A DNA stretch of 64,000 bases, taken from Calothrix membranacea FACHB-236 (GTDB lineage Bacteria; Cyanobacteriota; Cyanobacteriia; Cyanobacteriales; Nostocaceae). The stretch is from positions 1-64,000 of the forward strand of contig NZ_JACJPX010000012.1 in NCBI RefSeq assembly GCF_014696315.1, written 5' to 3'. The notes beneath the pieces are model-generated. The model saw nothing but the letters and a program-made list of their open reading frames with translations. It ran no database searches and was not told the DNA's origin. The translations under genes were made by a program, and so were the position numbers. Positions 25,852-35,101 of the stretch are shown here, piece after piece. Position 1 is the stretch's first letter. Every line of letters begins with the position of its first letter.

Positions 25852-26316
25852 ATGGAAATTTCCCTGACAGTTAACGGTAAGAAATATACAGCAGATGTTG
25901 AACCCAATTTACTGCTATTAGATTTTCTGAGAGAGCATCTTGGTTTAACAGGCACAAAAGATGATGGTGGTTCAACTTCTGGAGTGTGTACAATTCTACT
26001 CAATGGCGTATCGGTAAAAAGCTCATTTGTGCTAGCCGTTCAAGCAGATGGTGCCGATATCGTCACCATTGAAGGAATTGCTCAAAACGGTCAACTGAGC
26101 GTTATCCAAGAAGCTTTCTGGGAAAAACACGCAGTGCAAAACGGCTTTTGTACGCCAGCAATGATCTTGTCTTCAATGGATCTCTTACAACAAAATCCCA
26201 ATCCTACAGAAACAGAAATTCGTGCTTGGTTAGATGGGATTTATTCACGAGATACAGGCTATCAAAATGTTGTCAGTGCCATTAAATATGCGGCTGAAAA
26301 ATTGCAGCAAAGCTAG
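25852..26316 (+). CDS. CoxS/xanthine-dehydrogenase small-subunit-like protein missing most [2Fe-2S] cysteines
   Basis: A 154-residue homologue of the molybdo-hydroxylase iron-sulfur subunit. The framework is obvious: LLLDFLREHLGLTGTK, LAVQADGADIVTIEGIA, NGFCTPAMILSSMDLL, DTGYQNVVSAI. Canonical members have eight Cys that bind two [2Fe-2S] clusters. Here only Cys46 and Cys100 remain. The GCxxGxCGAC loop is shortened and reads DDGGSTSGVC, the SC is SS (Ser58), QCGFC is QNGFC (Asn97), and CRCTGY is SRDTGY (Ser132, Asp134). It should not bind either cluster normally. It follows the SDR by 6 bp. The matching large and medium subunits are far away (30802, 51633). The intact frame argues for selection, not decay. 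Confidence 0.9.
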   Translation: MEISLTVNGKKYTADVEPNLLLLDFLREHLGLTGTKDDGGSTSGVCTILLNGVSVKSSFVLAVQADGADIVTIEGIAQNGQLSVIQEAFWEKHAVQNGFCTPAMILSSMDLLQQNPNPTETEIRAWLDGIYSRDTGYQNVVSAIKYAAEKLQQS

Positions 26317-26414
26317 GGGTTAGAGGTGAGAATGAGGGGACAATATCAAACCCTAAATTCAAATACCTAGCCCCTAACTCCAAATGACAAAAATAATATG
26401 GAGCAAATAAAGTT

Positions 26415-27176
26415 ATGAAACTTGAAGGTAGTGTAGTTCTAGTCACTGGTGCTAGTGGTGGTATTGGTAAAGAGTTTATACAAGGATTACTAGCAGCAGG
26501 TGTTGGGAAAATTTATGCCGCAGCACGTAAAGTCGAGGCTCTGGAAAGTTTGAAGGCTGCTAATCCTGACAAAATTGTGCCGATAAAACTTGATGTTACT
26601 AACCTAGCTCAAGTTAATGAAGCCGCTGCCCAATACCAAGATGTCAATGTACTGATCAACAATGCTGGGATTACCCGTGACCAAGGGGTAATTTCTGCGC
26701 CAGACATCGATGGTGCGCGTCAGGAAATGGAAACCAACTACTTTGGCACGATGGCGATGTGTCGCGCCTTTGCTCCAGTACTGAAAGCGAATGGTGGGGG
26801 AGTGATAGTTAATCTGGTTTCCTTATTAGGTAAAATTAACCTCCCCTTCATGGGTACATACTGTGCTTCTAAAGCCGCAGAACTATCCCTAACTCAATGC
26901 GTACGCGCAGAATTGGCCGCCCAGGGAACATTAGTTGTTGGTGTGATGCCTGGTACAGTCGATACTGAATTTGCTAAGTATTATCCACCACCAAAGGTTG
27001 CACCCGCAGAAGTTGTTAAAGTAGCTTTAGATGCTGTTATTAATGAAGTTGAAGATGTCTATCCAGGCGACCAAGCAACTTACTTGGCAGCTGAACTGCT
27101 TAGAGATCCTAAAGGATTAGAAAAACAACTGGCAGGAATGTTACCAGGTATGTTGGAGCAGATGAAACAGCAGTAA
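26415..27176 (+). CDS. Short-chain dehydrogenase/reductase, catalytic residues intact
   Basis: A 253-residue classical SDR: GASGGIGKEF nucleotide motif (residues 12-21), LINNAGITRDQG, the catalytic Ser region (NLVSLLGK), YCASKAAELSL (YxxxK intact) and GVMPGTVDTEF. It should reduce or oxidise a carbonyl/alcohol with NAD(P)H. Start at the ATG at 26415. It ends 19 bp before XdhC, in the same operon as the degenerate SDR/CoxS pair. Substrate unknown. Confidence 0.88.
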   Translation: MKLEGSVVLVTGASGGIGKEFIQGLLAAGVGKIYAAARKVEALESLKAANPDKIVPIKLDVTNLAQVNEAAAQYQDVNVLINNAGITRDQGVISAPDIDGARQEMETNYFGTMAMCRAFAPVLKANGGGVIVNLVSLLGKINLPFMGTYCASKAAELSLTQCVRAELAAQGTLVVGVMPGTVDTEFAKYYPPPKVAPAEVVKVALDAVINEVEDVYPGDQATYLAAELLRDPKGLEKQLAGMLPGMLEQMKQQ

Positions 27177-27195
27177 CAATCGAGGTAGAGCACCG

Positions 27196-28308
27196 ATGAA
27201 AGATGTACTGGATGAAGTCGAGCGATGGCTAAATCTGGGCCAGACTGTAGCATTAGCAACTGTAGTGAACACTTTAGGTTCCAGTCCTAGAGAAGTCGGT
27301 GCTGTGATGGCGGTGAACGATGCTGGAGAGGTTATCGGTTCTGTCAGTGGTGGTTGTGTGGAAGCCGCTGTGGTTGAGGAGGCACTAATAGTCATCCAAG
27401 AAGGCAAACCACAGCTGGTTAGTTATGGGGTAAGTGATGAATTGGGGTTAGCGGTAGGATTAACCTGCGGCGGTACAATTTATATTTTTATCGAGCAGTT
27501 ATCAGACAAATTACTCGACAGTAATTTGAGTTGGAGTCATGTTTTTCCAGCGATTCGCCAATCATCACAGACACCTATAGCTATTTGCACAGTGGTTGAG
27601 GGCATACAAGCGGGAGCCAAGATGCTCGTCAATGAAAATGGCGAGTGCTTAGGTTCGCTTGGTAATGCAGATATCGATCGCGTGGTTGCTGATGATGCTA
27701 AGGGGATGTTAGACCAAGGGCAGACTAATATCTGTCAGTACGGTTTAAATGGGGAACGTCGGCAAACAGAGGTAACAGTTTTTGTTCAGTCCTTTGCACC
27801 TCAACCCCACTTGATGATTTTTGGAGCCGTTGACTTTACGCGATCGCTCTCTGTCTTGGGTAAAATGCTAGGCTACCGAGTGACTGTTTGCGATGCGCGC
27901 GATCGCTTTGCCACAGTTGCTCGTTTCCCTGCTGCTGATGAGGTAATTGTGGAATGGCCCCATAAATACCTCGAAAATACCTATGTAGACAATCGCACTG
28001 TGATTGTTGTGCTGACACATGATCCCAAATTTGATGTCCCCGCCTTAGTCAGTGCCGTGCGGACACCAGCCGCTTACATTGGGGCAATGGGTAGCCGCAG
28101 CGCAACTAAAGATAGAATTAGCCGTCTTCAAGAAGCTGGATTAACCCCAGCCGAAATTAACCGTATTTCTGCCCCAATTGGGCTAGATATTGGCGCTAGA
28201 ACCTCAGAAGAGACAGCAGTTTCAATCATGGCTGAAGTGATTGCTCTTAGAAGCGGGCGGACTGGCGAACGCCTATCTCACAATGAAAAACCAATTCATG
28301 CCAAGTAG
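27196..28308 (+). CDS. XdhC/CoxI family molybdenum-cofactor insertion factor
   Basis: XdhC-type proteins bind molybdenum cofactor, help sulfurate it and insert it into xanthine-dehydrogenase-family enzymes. The 370-residue product has the N-terminal XdhC/CoxI domain (TVVNTLGSSPREVGAVMAV, GSVSGGCVEAAVVEEAL with Cys54) and the C-terminal Rossmann domain (MIFGAVDFTRSL, YRVTVCDARDRFAT, AYIGAMGSR). Length and motifs are normal, so the large subunit encoded at 30802 is probably still loaded with Mo cofactor. This is notable given the degraded small subunit. A terminator-like hairpin follows at 28324-28350. Confidence 0.9.
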   Translation: MKDVLDEVERWLNLGQTVALATVVNTLGSSPREVGAVMAVNDAGEVIGSVSGGCVEAAVVEEALIVIQEGKPQLVSYGVSDELGLAVGLTCGGTIYIFIEQLSDKLLDSNLSWSHVFPAIRQSSQTPIAICTVVEGIQAGAKMLVNENGECLGSLGNADIDRVVADDAKGMLDQGQTNICQYGLNGERRQTEVTVFVQSFAPQPHLMIFGAVDFTRSLSVLGKMLGYRVTVCDARDRFATVARFPAADEVIVEWPHKYLENTYVDNRTVIVVLTHDPKFDVPALVSAVRTPAAYIGAMGSRSATKDRISRLQEAGLTPAEINRISAPIGLDIGARTSEETAVSIMAEVIALRSGRTGERLSHNEKPIHAK

Positions 28309-28323
28309 TTGAGCAGCTCAGAT

Positions 28324-28350
28324 AAAAATCACGTCAGTGGCGTGGTTTTT
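28324..28350 (+). terminator. Intrinsic terminator after xdhC-like gene
   Basis: A 10-bp stem (aaaaatcacg / cgtggttttt, one G-T pair) with a 7-nt loop is followed by further T residues. It closes the 20158-28308 transcription unit. Confidence 0.8.
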
Positions 28351-28397
28351 TTTATCAGATGCTTTCAACTCCTATCCAAGAGAATTTAGAGAAATTT

Positions 28398-29333
28398 ATG
28401 AAAGCAGTACGCATCCATTCCTACGGTGAAGTAGAGGAGCTAGTTTACGAAGACGCGCTCCGTCCTGAACCTGCGCCGCAAGAAGTTTTAGTCCAGGTTC
28501 ATGCTGCTGGGGTGAATCCGCTGGATTGTAAAGTTCGTACAGGTCGCATGAAAGCTATTTTTAATTATCAAATGCCCCTGATTCTGGGAATGGATGTATC
28601 GGGTGTAGTAGCTGCTATAGGTTCAGAGGTGAACAATGTCTCTATTGGGGACAAAGTTTATGGCATTGCTGAAGTTAGTCGTTCTGGTGCTTATGCGGAA
28701 TATGCGCTATTGCAGCAGCAAAAACTAGCTCTTAAACCGGAAAACCTCGATTATGTACAAGCTGCATCTGTGCCTGTGGGAGCAATGACAGCATGGCAAG
28801 CTTTATTTGATCATGGGCAGTTATCATCTGGTCAAACCCTACTAATTCATGCAGCTTCCGGTAGCGTTGGTATATTTGCAGTGCAGTTAGCTAAGTGGAA
28901 AGGAGCCAAGGTGATTGCTACTGCATCCAAGCGCAACTTGCAATTCGTTAAGGATTTTGGTGCTGATGAAGTAATTGATTATCAAACCACAAAATTTGAA
29001 GATGTGGTCAAGAACGTAGATATAGTTGTGGATGCTGTGGGTGGTGACACACGAGAACGTTCTTGGGGTGTCCTCAAACCAGGCGGAATTTTGGTCTCGC
29101 TAATTTCCTCTTCTCCCCCTTCTCAAGAAACTGCTGCCCAAATGGGTGTCCGTGCTGTGGGAATGATGATGCAGCCTCAAGCTCAACATCTAACAGAAAT
29201 AGCAGCACTATTAGATAGTGGCAAAATTAAAACTGCTGTCGGCAAGGTGTTCCCCTTAGCAGAAGCTCGTCAAGCTCACGAATTGAGTGAGAGTGGTTCT
29301 GTTAGGGGAAAAATTGTTCTGGAAGTCAATTGA
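28398..29333 (+). CDS. MDR-family NAD(P)H:quinone/enone oxidoreductase
   Basis: A zinc-independent medium-chain reductase of the quinone-oxidoreductase type, about 311 residues. It begins MKAVRIHSYGEVEELVYEDA, then VHAAGVNPLDCKVRTG, GMDVSGVVAAIGSEV and the NADPH motif HAASGSVGIFAVQLAKWKGA. No structural-zinc cysteine cluster is present. The start at 28398 has GAGA 8-11 nt upstream. An ATG at 28359 would add 13 residues. It ends 12 bp before the next reductase, so the two are coupled. Such enzymes reduce quinones or alpha,beta-unsaturated carbonyls. A paralogue lies at 52725. Confidence 0.88.
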   Translation: MKAVRIHSYGEVEELVYEDALRPEPAPQEVLVQVHAAGVNPLDCKVRTGRMKAIFNYQMPLILGMDVSGVVAAIGSEVNNVSIGDKVYGIAEVSRSGAYAEYALLQQQKLALKPENLDYVQAASVPVGAMTAWQALFDHGQLSSGQTLLIHAASGSVGIFAVQLAKWKGAKVIATASKRNLQFVKDFGADEVIDYQTTKFEDVVKNVDIVVDAVGGDTRERSWGVLKPGGILVSLISSSPPSQETAAQMGVRAVGMMMQPQAQHLTEIAALLDSGKIKTAVGKVFPLAEARQAHELSESGSVRGKIVLEVN

Positions 29334-29345
29334 TCATTAATCATC

Positions 29346-29963
29346 ATGAAAATTGGTATTCTCGGTGCAGGTAATATTGGCGGTAATTTAGGTAAACTCT
29401 GGGCTGCAAAGGGACACGAAATTTTCTTTGCTGTGCGAGATCCCCAAAGTGATAAAGTCAAGACATTGTTGCATGATTTAGGCGACAAGGTTCACAAAGG
29501 TAGCGTTAAAGAAGCGGCAGCTTTTGGGGAAGTCGTGCTGCTGGCTGTACATTGGCAAAATGTGCCAGAAGTCTTACAAGAAATTTCCGGGCTGGTTGAC
29601 AATAAAATTCTCATCGATAGCACCAATCGGATGATAACACCGCCACCTGATACTACAGGCTCGGCGGCTGAAGATATTGCCAGATCCCTGCCAACAGCAA
29701 GAGTAGTCAAAGCTTTCAGTACTCTGGGTGCTAATAATTTGACTAATCTTAAGTTTGGCTCGGAAAATGCTAGCACCTTTATTTGTGGTGATGACTCAGA
29801 AGCAAAAAATATAGTCACCCAACTTGCAGAGGAGATTAGTTTTGATGTGGTAGATATAGGACTTTTAAATACTGCTCCTTTAATTGAGTCATTAACTAAA
29901 CTTTGGGTGCAAGCATCACGTAAATATGGCAGAGAAATTGCCTTAAAGTTATTGCGACGTTAA
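29346..29963 (+). CDS. NADPH-dependent F420-reductase-like NAD(P)-binding protein
   Basis: A 205-residue protein with an N-terminal Rossmann motif MKIGILGAGNIGGNLGKLW, then IFFAVRDPQSDKV, VVLLAVHWQNVPEVL and a C-terminal half with FICGDDSEAKNIV and LLNTAPLIESLTKLW. This is the NADP-oxidoreductase/F420-dependent family (PF03807-like). In cyanobacteria the partner need not be F420, and these proteins are usually of unknown substrate. It directly follows the MDR gene. Confidence 0.82.
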   Translation: MKIGILGAGNIGGNLGKLWAAKGHEIFFAVRDPQSDKVKTLLHDLGDKVHKGSVKEAAAFGEVVLLAVHWQNVPEVLQEISGLVDNKILIDSTNRMITPPPDTTGSAAEDIARSLPTARVVKAFSTLGANNLTNLKFGSENASTFICGDDSEAKNIVTQLAEEISFDVVDIGLLNTAPLIESLTKLWVQASRKYGREIALKLLRR

Positions 29964-30195
29964 GACATTAAATCAAAGAAAAAATTAGAGTGATCGTTAT
30001 TCTAATTGTTTTGATTAATGCCTGTTAAGTAAATGGGTAAATACTGGGAACTTATTTTGACATAAATATTTGACTCACAATTGCATCTAGCAAAATATGT
30101 GCTGTACATATCATGAGAGCATCCTACTTGACAAAAAAACCTTATCTAAACATTACCTAATAATTTATCTTTGCCTAAGTGGGATGCTCACAAAT

Positions 30196-30561
30196 TTAGC
30201 TTTGGGAATGCAATCCTATGCGGTTTCCTTCGGAATCAATAATAATAGAGGCAAAACCAAACTGACCTAAATCTGTTTTAGGCAGAACTACTTTGCCACC
30301 AGATGGTTCTACTTTTGCTATAGCACCATCTAAATTATCACCAGCATTTAAATAAATTAGCGCTCCTGAGTTGGATGGCGTTTCATAATCTCTTTTAATA
30401 ATCGCACCAGTTACACCTTCTCGATCGCTGGGAAAAAAACCTTGTGGTTGACCCATGAATTCCCCGCGAATAATATCTTTACCTAATACCGCACTGTAGA
30501 AAGCGATCGCCCGTTCTAAATCCACAGCGGGAATTTCAAACCAATTAATTGCATTTAACAT
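30196..30561 (-). CDS. VOC (glyoxalase/bleomycin-resistance fold) family protein
   Basis: A 121-residue single-domain VOC protein: WFEIPAVDLERAIAFYSAVLG, GEFMGQPQGFFPSDREGVTGAI, YLNAGDNLDGAI and FASIIIDSEGNRIGLHS. Family members are metal-dependent isomerases or dioxygenases, or binding proteins. It is the only clearly reversed small gene within this part of the cluster and is divergent from the CoxL-like gene. A second VOC gene (54317) lies near the far end of the cluster. Confidence 0.85.
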   Translation of the reverse strand: MLNAINWFEIPAVDLERAIAFYSAVLGKDIIRGEFMGQPQGFFPSDREGVTGAIIKRDYETPSNSGALIYLNAGDNLDGAIAKVEPSGGKVVLPKTDLGQFGFASIIIDSEGNRIGLHSQS

Positions 30562-30801
30562 TTTTTAATTTCCTAATTATCTCAAATGACGAGAGAATTA
30601 TATACATAATATGCAAAAATATCTAGTAGCGATTGGTGGGATTTTTGGAGGTAATTAAATAAATTAAAGCAATTGTCGTTATCTAAAATTAAGTAAAGTA
30701 AATTCTTATTATTGGTAATAATAAGGTTAATAAAATGTTATTTAACGGCAATTCAGAAAATTGATTTCTCAGTACAAATTTTGAATATTAGTCACAAAGA
30801 T
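30562..30801. promoter_or_regulatory. Divergent promoter region, VOC gene / CoxL-like gene
   Basis: A 240-bp AT-rich spacer must hold promoters in both directions. An in-frame extension of the CoxL-like gene back to 30712 crosses this area but has no family similarity. No operator-like dyad was recognised. Confidence 0.45.
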
Positions 30802-33174
30802 ATGGTTAAGCAAATCCTCGGAACATCAATTAAAAGGCGGGAAGACCCAGAATTATTGCGGGGGGAAGCCAAATTTACCGCAGATATCACCCTGCCAAAT
30901 ATGCTGCACATGGCAGTTTTACACAGCACTGAAGCTCATGCGCTGATTAAGAGTATTGATACCAGTGTGGCAGAGAAAATGCCAGGCGTGGTGCGAGTAA
31001 TTACAGGAGCCGATACTAGCGCAATTTTTCCCCTGCCTGTAATTATGAATCCTGGTGGTGCAGCGGCGAAATTCCCACCCCATCCCTATGGCTTACCAGC
31101 CGGTCAAACTATCTTGGCTATCAATAAGGTGCGCTATGTGGGTGATTTTGTGGCGGTGGTGGTTGCTGAAACTCGTCAACAGGCGTATAACGCTCTTCAA
31201 GGAATTAAGGTAGAGTATGAGCCGCTACCATCTGTGACTAATGCAGAAGAAGCACTGAAGCCAGATGCACCGCAACTATATGACAGCGTACCAGGGAATC
31301 TGAACCAGTACGCCAGTTATGGAGATAAGGAAGCCACAGAAAAAGCGATCGCATCTGCGGAAGTAGTCATCAAGCAAAAAATTCGCGTTCCTCGCGTCAT
31401 TGCCAATTCCAGCGAAACCCGCGCCACTATTGCAGATTACAATCCCCAAACCGGAGACTATACCCTGTGGACGAATACCCAAATCCCCCACGGTAACCGC
31501 TTTCTGCTATCACAATTAGTTTTAGGAATTCCTTTCAACAAACTGCGGGTGATTGTTCCCCACATGGGCGGAAGCTACGGATCTAAAGGATATCTGTATT
31601 CAGATACAGCCATTACACTGTTTTTAGCTAAAGAACTTGGTCGTCCCGTCAAGTGGGTAGATACCCGTCAAGGGTTAGCGCGTACCACCGTCCACTCCCA
31701 CGATCACATTGAGTATGCTACCCTTGCAGGTAACAGAGACGGCAAAATCACTGCCCTATATTGTACCAACTACGCTAACCTCGGTGCTTTTTCCGCGACC
31801 AACGGCCCCGGTGCGCCCACAAGTTTAACAGGTCGCAGTGTTACAGGGGCTTATGCCATTGAGCATCCTTTCTATGAAGTTTACTGCGTATTCACCAACA
31901 CTACCCAAACAGGCCCAATTCGAGGTGCAGGGCGGACAGAAGCCCACTGCGTAATCGAGCGCCTAGTTGACCTCTTTGCTGATGAAATCAGTTTAGATCC
32001 AGCCGAAGTGCGCCGCAAAAATATGGTTGCGCCTGATCAGTTCCCTTATAAGAACGGTTTGGGCTGGACTTATGACTCCGGTAATTATGAACTCGCCCTG
32101 GATAAAGCTTTAGAAATGGTGGATTACAAAAATATCACCAAACTTAAAGAAGAAGCCAAGGCACGAGGTAAATATTTAGGCGTAGGAATTGGTTCCTTTG
32201 TTGCCATATCTGGTGTTGGCCCTTCCCCCTTCATGGGTGCAGAAATTGGTCTTAATGGTAGTACCTGGGGAAGTGTTCACCTGCGCGTGCATCCCACTGG
32301 CGATGTCAGCTTAATTACAGGTAGCCAACCTCACGGTCAAGGTCATGTAACCACCTTCGCTCAAGTAGCAGCGCAAGAACTGGGTATTGATATTGAGCGC
32401 ATTGAGGTACTGCATTCCGATAGCAGAGGTGCTATTTATGCTCAAGGTAGCTATGGTTCCCGTAGCTTCAGCGTTGAAGGCTCAACAGTATATAAAGCTG
32501 CCCAAAAAATTAACGAAAAAGCCCGGAAAATGGCAGCTCATATCTTCAAAGTTCCAGAGGATGAAATTATTGTTGAGGACGGTAAATTCTATCCCAAAAA
32601 TCAACCAGATCAGGTTAAAACCATACAAGATATTGCCTTAGCCCTTTGGTATGCTTGGGATTTACCACCAGGAATGGAACCAGGATTAGAAGTAATTACC
32701 TTCTTCGATCCACCAGATTTTAGCTATCCCTTCGGTACTCATATTGCCCTAGTTGAAGTCGATCAAGAAACTGGTGAAGTTGAAGTAGTGCGCTATGTCG
32801 CAGTTAATGATTTTGGCAATGTGGGTAACCCGATGGTAGTTGATGGGCAAACCCACGGCAATATTTACCTGGGTATTAGCCAAGCTTTATTTGAAGAAAC
32901 TGTTTATGATGAGTCTGGTAAAATCCTCACAGACGATCTCACCAGTTATGCGATCGCCAAACCTTCTGATTTACCCCATTTTGAACTGGCTCGCACTGTC
33001 ACCCCTACCCCTCATAATCCGCTAGGAGCCAAGGGCGCTGGGGATGTCAGTAATCCACCTGTAGCACCTGCAATAGTGAATGCTGTGTGTGATGCTATCA
33101 GTCATTTAGGAGTCAAGCATTTAGATATGCCTCTGACACCAGAAAAAGTTTGGCGAGCGATGAATCATTTGTAA
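30802..33174 (+). CDS. Xanthine-dehydrogenase/CoxL-family molybdopterin-binding subunit with Asp at the catalytic Glu
   Basis: The 790-residue large subunit that binds Mo-pterin cytosine dinucleotide in hydroxylases of the CODH/XDH family. Seen: an N-terminal KRREDPELLRGEAKF, VRYVGDFVAVVVAET, the cofactor loops HMGGSYGSKG and GSQPHGQGHVTTFAQ, and the form II-like active-site loop GPIRGAGRTEAH. In canonical members the C-terminal GVGE supplies the catalytic Glu. Here it is GAGD, codon 33043-33045. The start is the ATG at 30802 (MVKQILGTSI), and a start 30 codons upstream lacks conservation. The small and FAD subunits are encoded elsewhere in the cluster and are both degenerate. The hydroxylase substrate is unknown. 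Confidence 0.88.
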   Translation: MVKQILGTSIKRREDPELLRGEAKFTADITLPNMLHMAVLHSTEAHALIKSIDTSVAEKMPGVVRVITGADTSAIFPLPVIMNPGGAAAKFPPHPYGLPAGQTILAINKVRYVGDFVAVVVAETRQQAYNALQGIKVEYEPLPSVTNAEEALKPDAPQLYDSVPGNLNQYASYGDKEATEKAIASAEVVIKQKIRVPRVIANSSETRATIADYNPQTGDYTLWTNTQIPHGNRFLLSQLVLGIPFNKLRVIVPHMGGSYGSKGYLYSDTAITLFLAKELGRPVKWVDTRQGLARTTVHSHDHIEYATLAGNRDGKITALYCTNYANLGAFSATNGPGAPTSLTGRSVTGAYAIEHPFYEVYCVFTNTTQTGPIRGAGRTEAHCVIERLVDLFADEISLDPAEVRRKNMVAPDQFPYKNGLGWTYDSGNYELALDKALEMVDYKNITKLKEEAKARGKYLGVGIGSFVAISGVGPSPFMGAEIGLNGSTWGSVHLRVHPTGDVSLITGSQPHGQGHVTTFAQVAAQELGIDIERIEVLHSDSRGAIYAQGSYGSRSFSVEGSTVYKAAQKINEKARKMAAHIFKVPEDEIIVEDGKFYPKNQPDQVKTIQDIALALWYAWDLPPGMEPGLEVITFFDPPDFSYPFGTHIALVEVDQETGEVEVVRYVAVNDFGNVGNPMVVDGQTHGNIYLGISQALFEETVYDESGKILTDDLTSYAIAKPSDLPHFELARTVTPTPHNPLGAKGAGDVSNPPVAPAIVNAVCDAISHLGVKHLDMPLTPEKVWRAMNHL

Positions 33175-33586
33175 AATTGTGCGATTTTCCAGTCTCTGAC
33201 AACTCATTCTCTGGCGTAATGGGCATAGTGCATGGGGCATGGAGTAGATGAATGAGTGTCTTAAATTGGCCCTTTCAACTAGCTCATAAAATCTGATTTT
33301 CTCTGCGTTCTCTGCGGTTGAAAAGCAGCACAGAGGACACAGAGATTCAGAAATGAAAAAAGAATTTTTTAAGTTACAGTCCTTCGTTAAAGTTTTCACT
33401 TGCTCTCAAGACTCCATATTGGCAAGCTCAATCAGCTTGTGGTTTGGAAAACAACAATAGCGCCATTTGTGGACAGAAAGGCGATCGCCAATCAATGCAG
33501 AGGCATCACACACATAGTTTTTCTGTTTCCTCTTTCCACGAATGATTTCAATTTGCACAACTACTTAACATATTAGGAGCAATGGC
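33175..33586. other. 412-bp spacer with dispersed inverted repeat
   Basis: No gene. It contains a copy of the ctctgcggtt/cacagaggacacagag fold-back repeat (33298-33346), also seen at 12844-12905, and a HIP1 site. A promoter for the UbiD gene is presumably close to 33560 but no clear boxes were identified. Confidence 0.55.
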
Positions 33587-35077
33587 ATGGGTAATCATCT
33601 CAAAAGCTTACGCGAATACCTGGATGCCTTGAAAAAAATCGGCGAATTGCAAGAAATCAACCAAGAAGTTGATTGGGATTTGGAAATGAGTGGTATCACC
33701 CGCCGTTCAATGGATCTGAGAGCGCCTGCCCCTTTATTTAACAAAATCAAAGGTATTCCAGAGGGTTTTCGGGCAATGGGCGCGCCTGGAGGATTGAGTC
33801 GTCAGCCATCATATAAATTCAGTCGCGTGACATTGGCATTGGGGCTACCTGCCGATGCTTCTCCCCTAGAAGCGATTGAGCGATTAGCTGCGGCGAGAAC
33901 CAAAACGCTGATTGAACCTAATATTCTTCCAGGTAAAAACCATCCTTGTAAAGAAAACATTTTAATTGGCGATCAAGTAGATCTGTTGCAATTGCCGACA
34001 CCAAAAATTCATCTCAAGGATGGTGGCAGATACTTGCAAACCTTTGGCATGAATATCGTCAAAACTCCCGATGGTAGCTGGACAAATTGGTCGATTAACC
34101 GCATGATGCTGGTAGATAGTAAGCGACTGGCTTGTTTAATTCCACCTAATCAGCATTTAGGTATTATTCATGCCCTCTGGAAAGAACAAGGTCAACCCAC
34201 TCCTATTGCCATTGCCTTTGGTGTAGAACCTGGATTGCCCTATGTTGGCGGAATGCCGATTCCTAAAGATATGGATGAGGCAGCTTATCTCGGAGCATAT
34301 TTTGGCGAACCCTTGGACTTAGTCAAAGCTGAAACTGTGGATATCCACGTGCCAGCAACGGCTGAAATCATTATTGAAGGACATATCTCTCACACCGACC
34401 TTGCAGAGGAAGGGCCAATGGATGAATATCCTGGTTATGTGGGTGAATCGGGTTCCTTAAAGCCAGTGTTACATGTTAGTGCCTTAACCTACCGTAATAA
34501 CCCGATCCTTCCCTTCTCAGTTGCCGGTGCGCCAGTGGATGAAAACCACACAGGCTGGGGCATTCCTCATTCTGCTGAGATTCTTTATTTGTTACGCAAT
34601 GCGGGTTTGCCCGTTGCTATGTGCTGGATGGTGCTGGAGAGTGCTAACCATTGGATGATCGTTGCTGTAGAAAACGATTGGCACGAGCGTACTAATTTGA
34701 AATCTCAGGAAATTGGCAAACAAATCGGTGATGTCCTATTTAATTCTAAAGCAGGTTTTGGAGTCGCCAAGGTCTTGCTAATTGAGTATGACATTGATGT
34801 TACTAATCCCGAAGAAGTTGTTTGGGCATTTGCTAGCCGCGCTCATCCTTCACATGGCGAAATCTACTTTCAAGAAGAAGCGCAGAACATCTTGCCCGTT
34901 TTCTTAGATGCAAATGAGAAGTTTTCCTTTAAAACCACCAAAGTGATGCATAATTGCTTGCTAGCCGATCGCTTTCCCGCCGATCAAAGACCCAAACGCT
35001 CTGATTTTCACAACAGTTGGCCTGAAGAACTACAGGAAAAAATCTTACAAAATTGGCAAGCTTACGGATTTCGTTAA
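33587..35077 (+). CDS. UbiD-family prenylated-FMN-dependent decarboxylase
   Basis: UbiD enzymes (de)carboxylate unsaturated or aromatic acids with prenyl-FMN supplied by UbiX. The 496-residue product has the expected length. Key parts: GGRYLQTFGMNIVKTPDGSW, NWSINRMM (Arg172, prFMN-contact), and EGPMDEYPGYVG, where Glu275 and Glu280 match the catalytic Glu pair of Fdc1. All catalytic positions I can place are intact. No UbiX gene lies in the window, so the cofactor must come from elsewhere. With the ThDP decarboxylase-like gene it makes two decarboxylases in one cluster, which favours a 2-oxo or aromatic/unsaturated acid route (inference). AGGAG precedes the ATG. Confidence 0.92.
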   Translation: MGNHLKSLREYLDALKKIGELQEINQEVDWDLEMSGITRRSMDLRAPAPLFNKIKGIPEGFRAMGAPGGLSRQPSYKFSRVTLALGLPADASPLEAIERLAAARTKTLIEPNILPGKNHPCKENILIGDQVDLLQLPTPKIHLKDGGRYLQTFGMNIVKTPDGSWTNWSINRMMLVDSKRLACLIPPNQHLGIIHALWKEQGQPTPIAIAFGVEPGLPYVGGMPIPKDMDEAAYLGAYFGEPLDLVKAETVDIHVPATAEIIIEGHISHTDLAEEGPMDEYPGYVGESGSLKPVLHVSALTYRNNPILPFSVAGAPVDENHTGWGIPHSAEILYLLRNAGLPVAMCWMVLESANHWMIVAVENDWHERTNLKSQEIGKQIGDVLFNSKAGFGVAKVLLIEYDIDVTNPEEVVWAFASRAHPSHGEIYFQEEAQNILPVFLDANEKFSFKTTKVMHNCLLADRFPADQRPKRSDFHNSWPEELQEKILQNWQAYGFR

Positions 35078-35101
35078 TTAAAACTTCCAATTTACTGTGA
35101 A

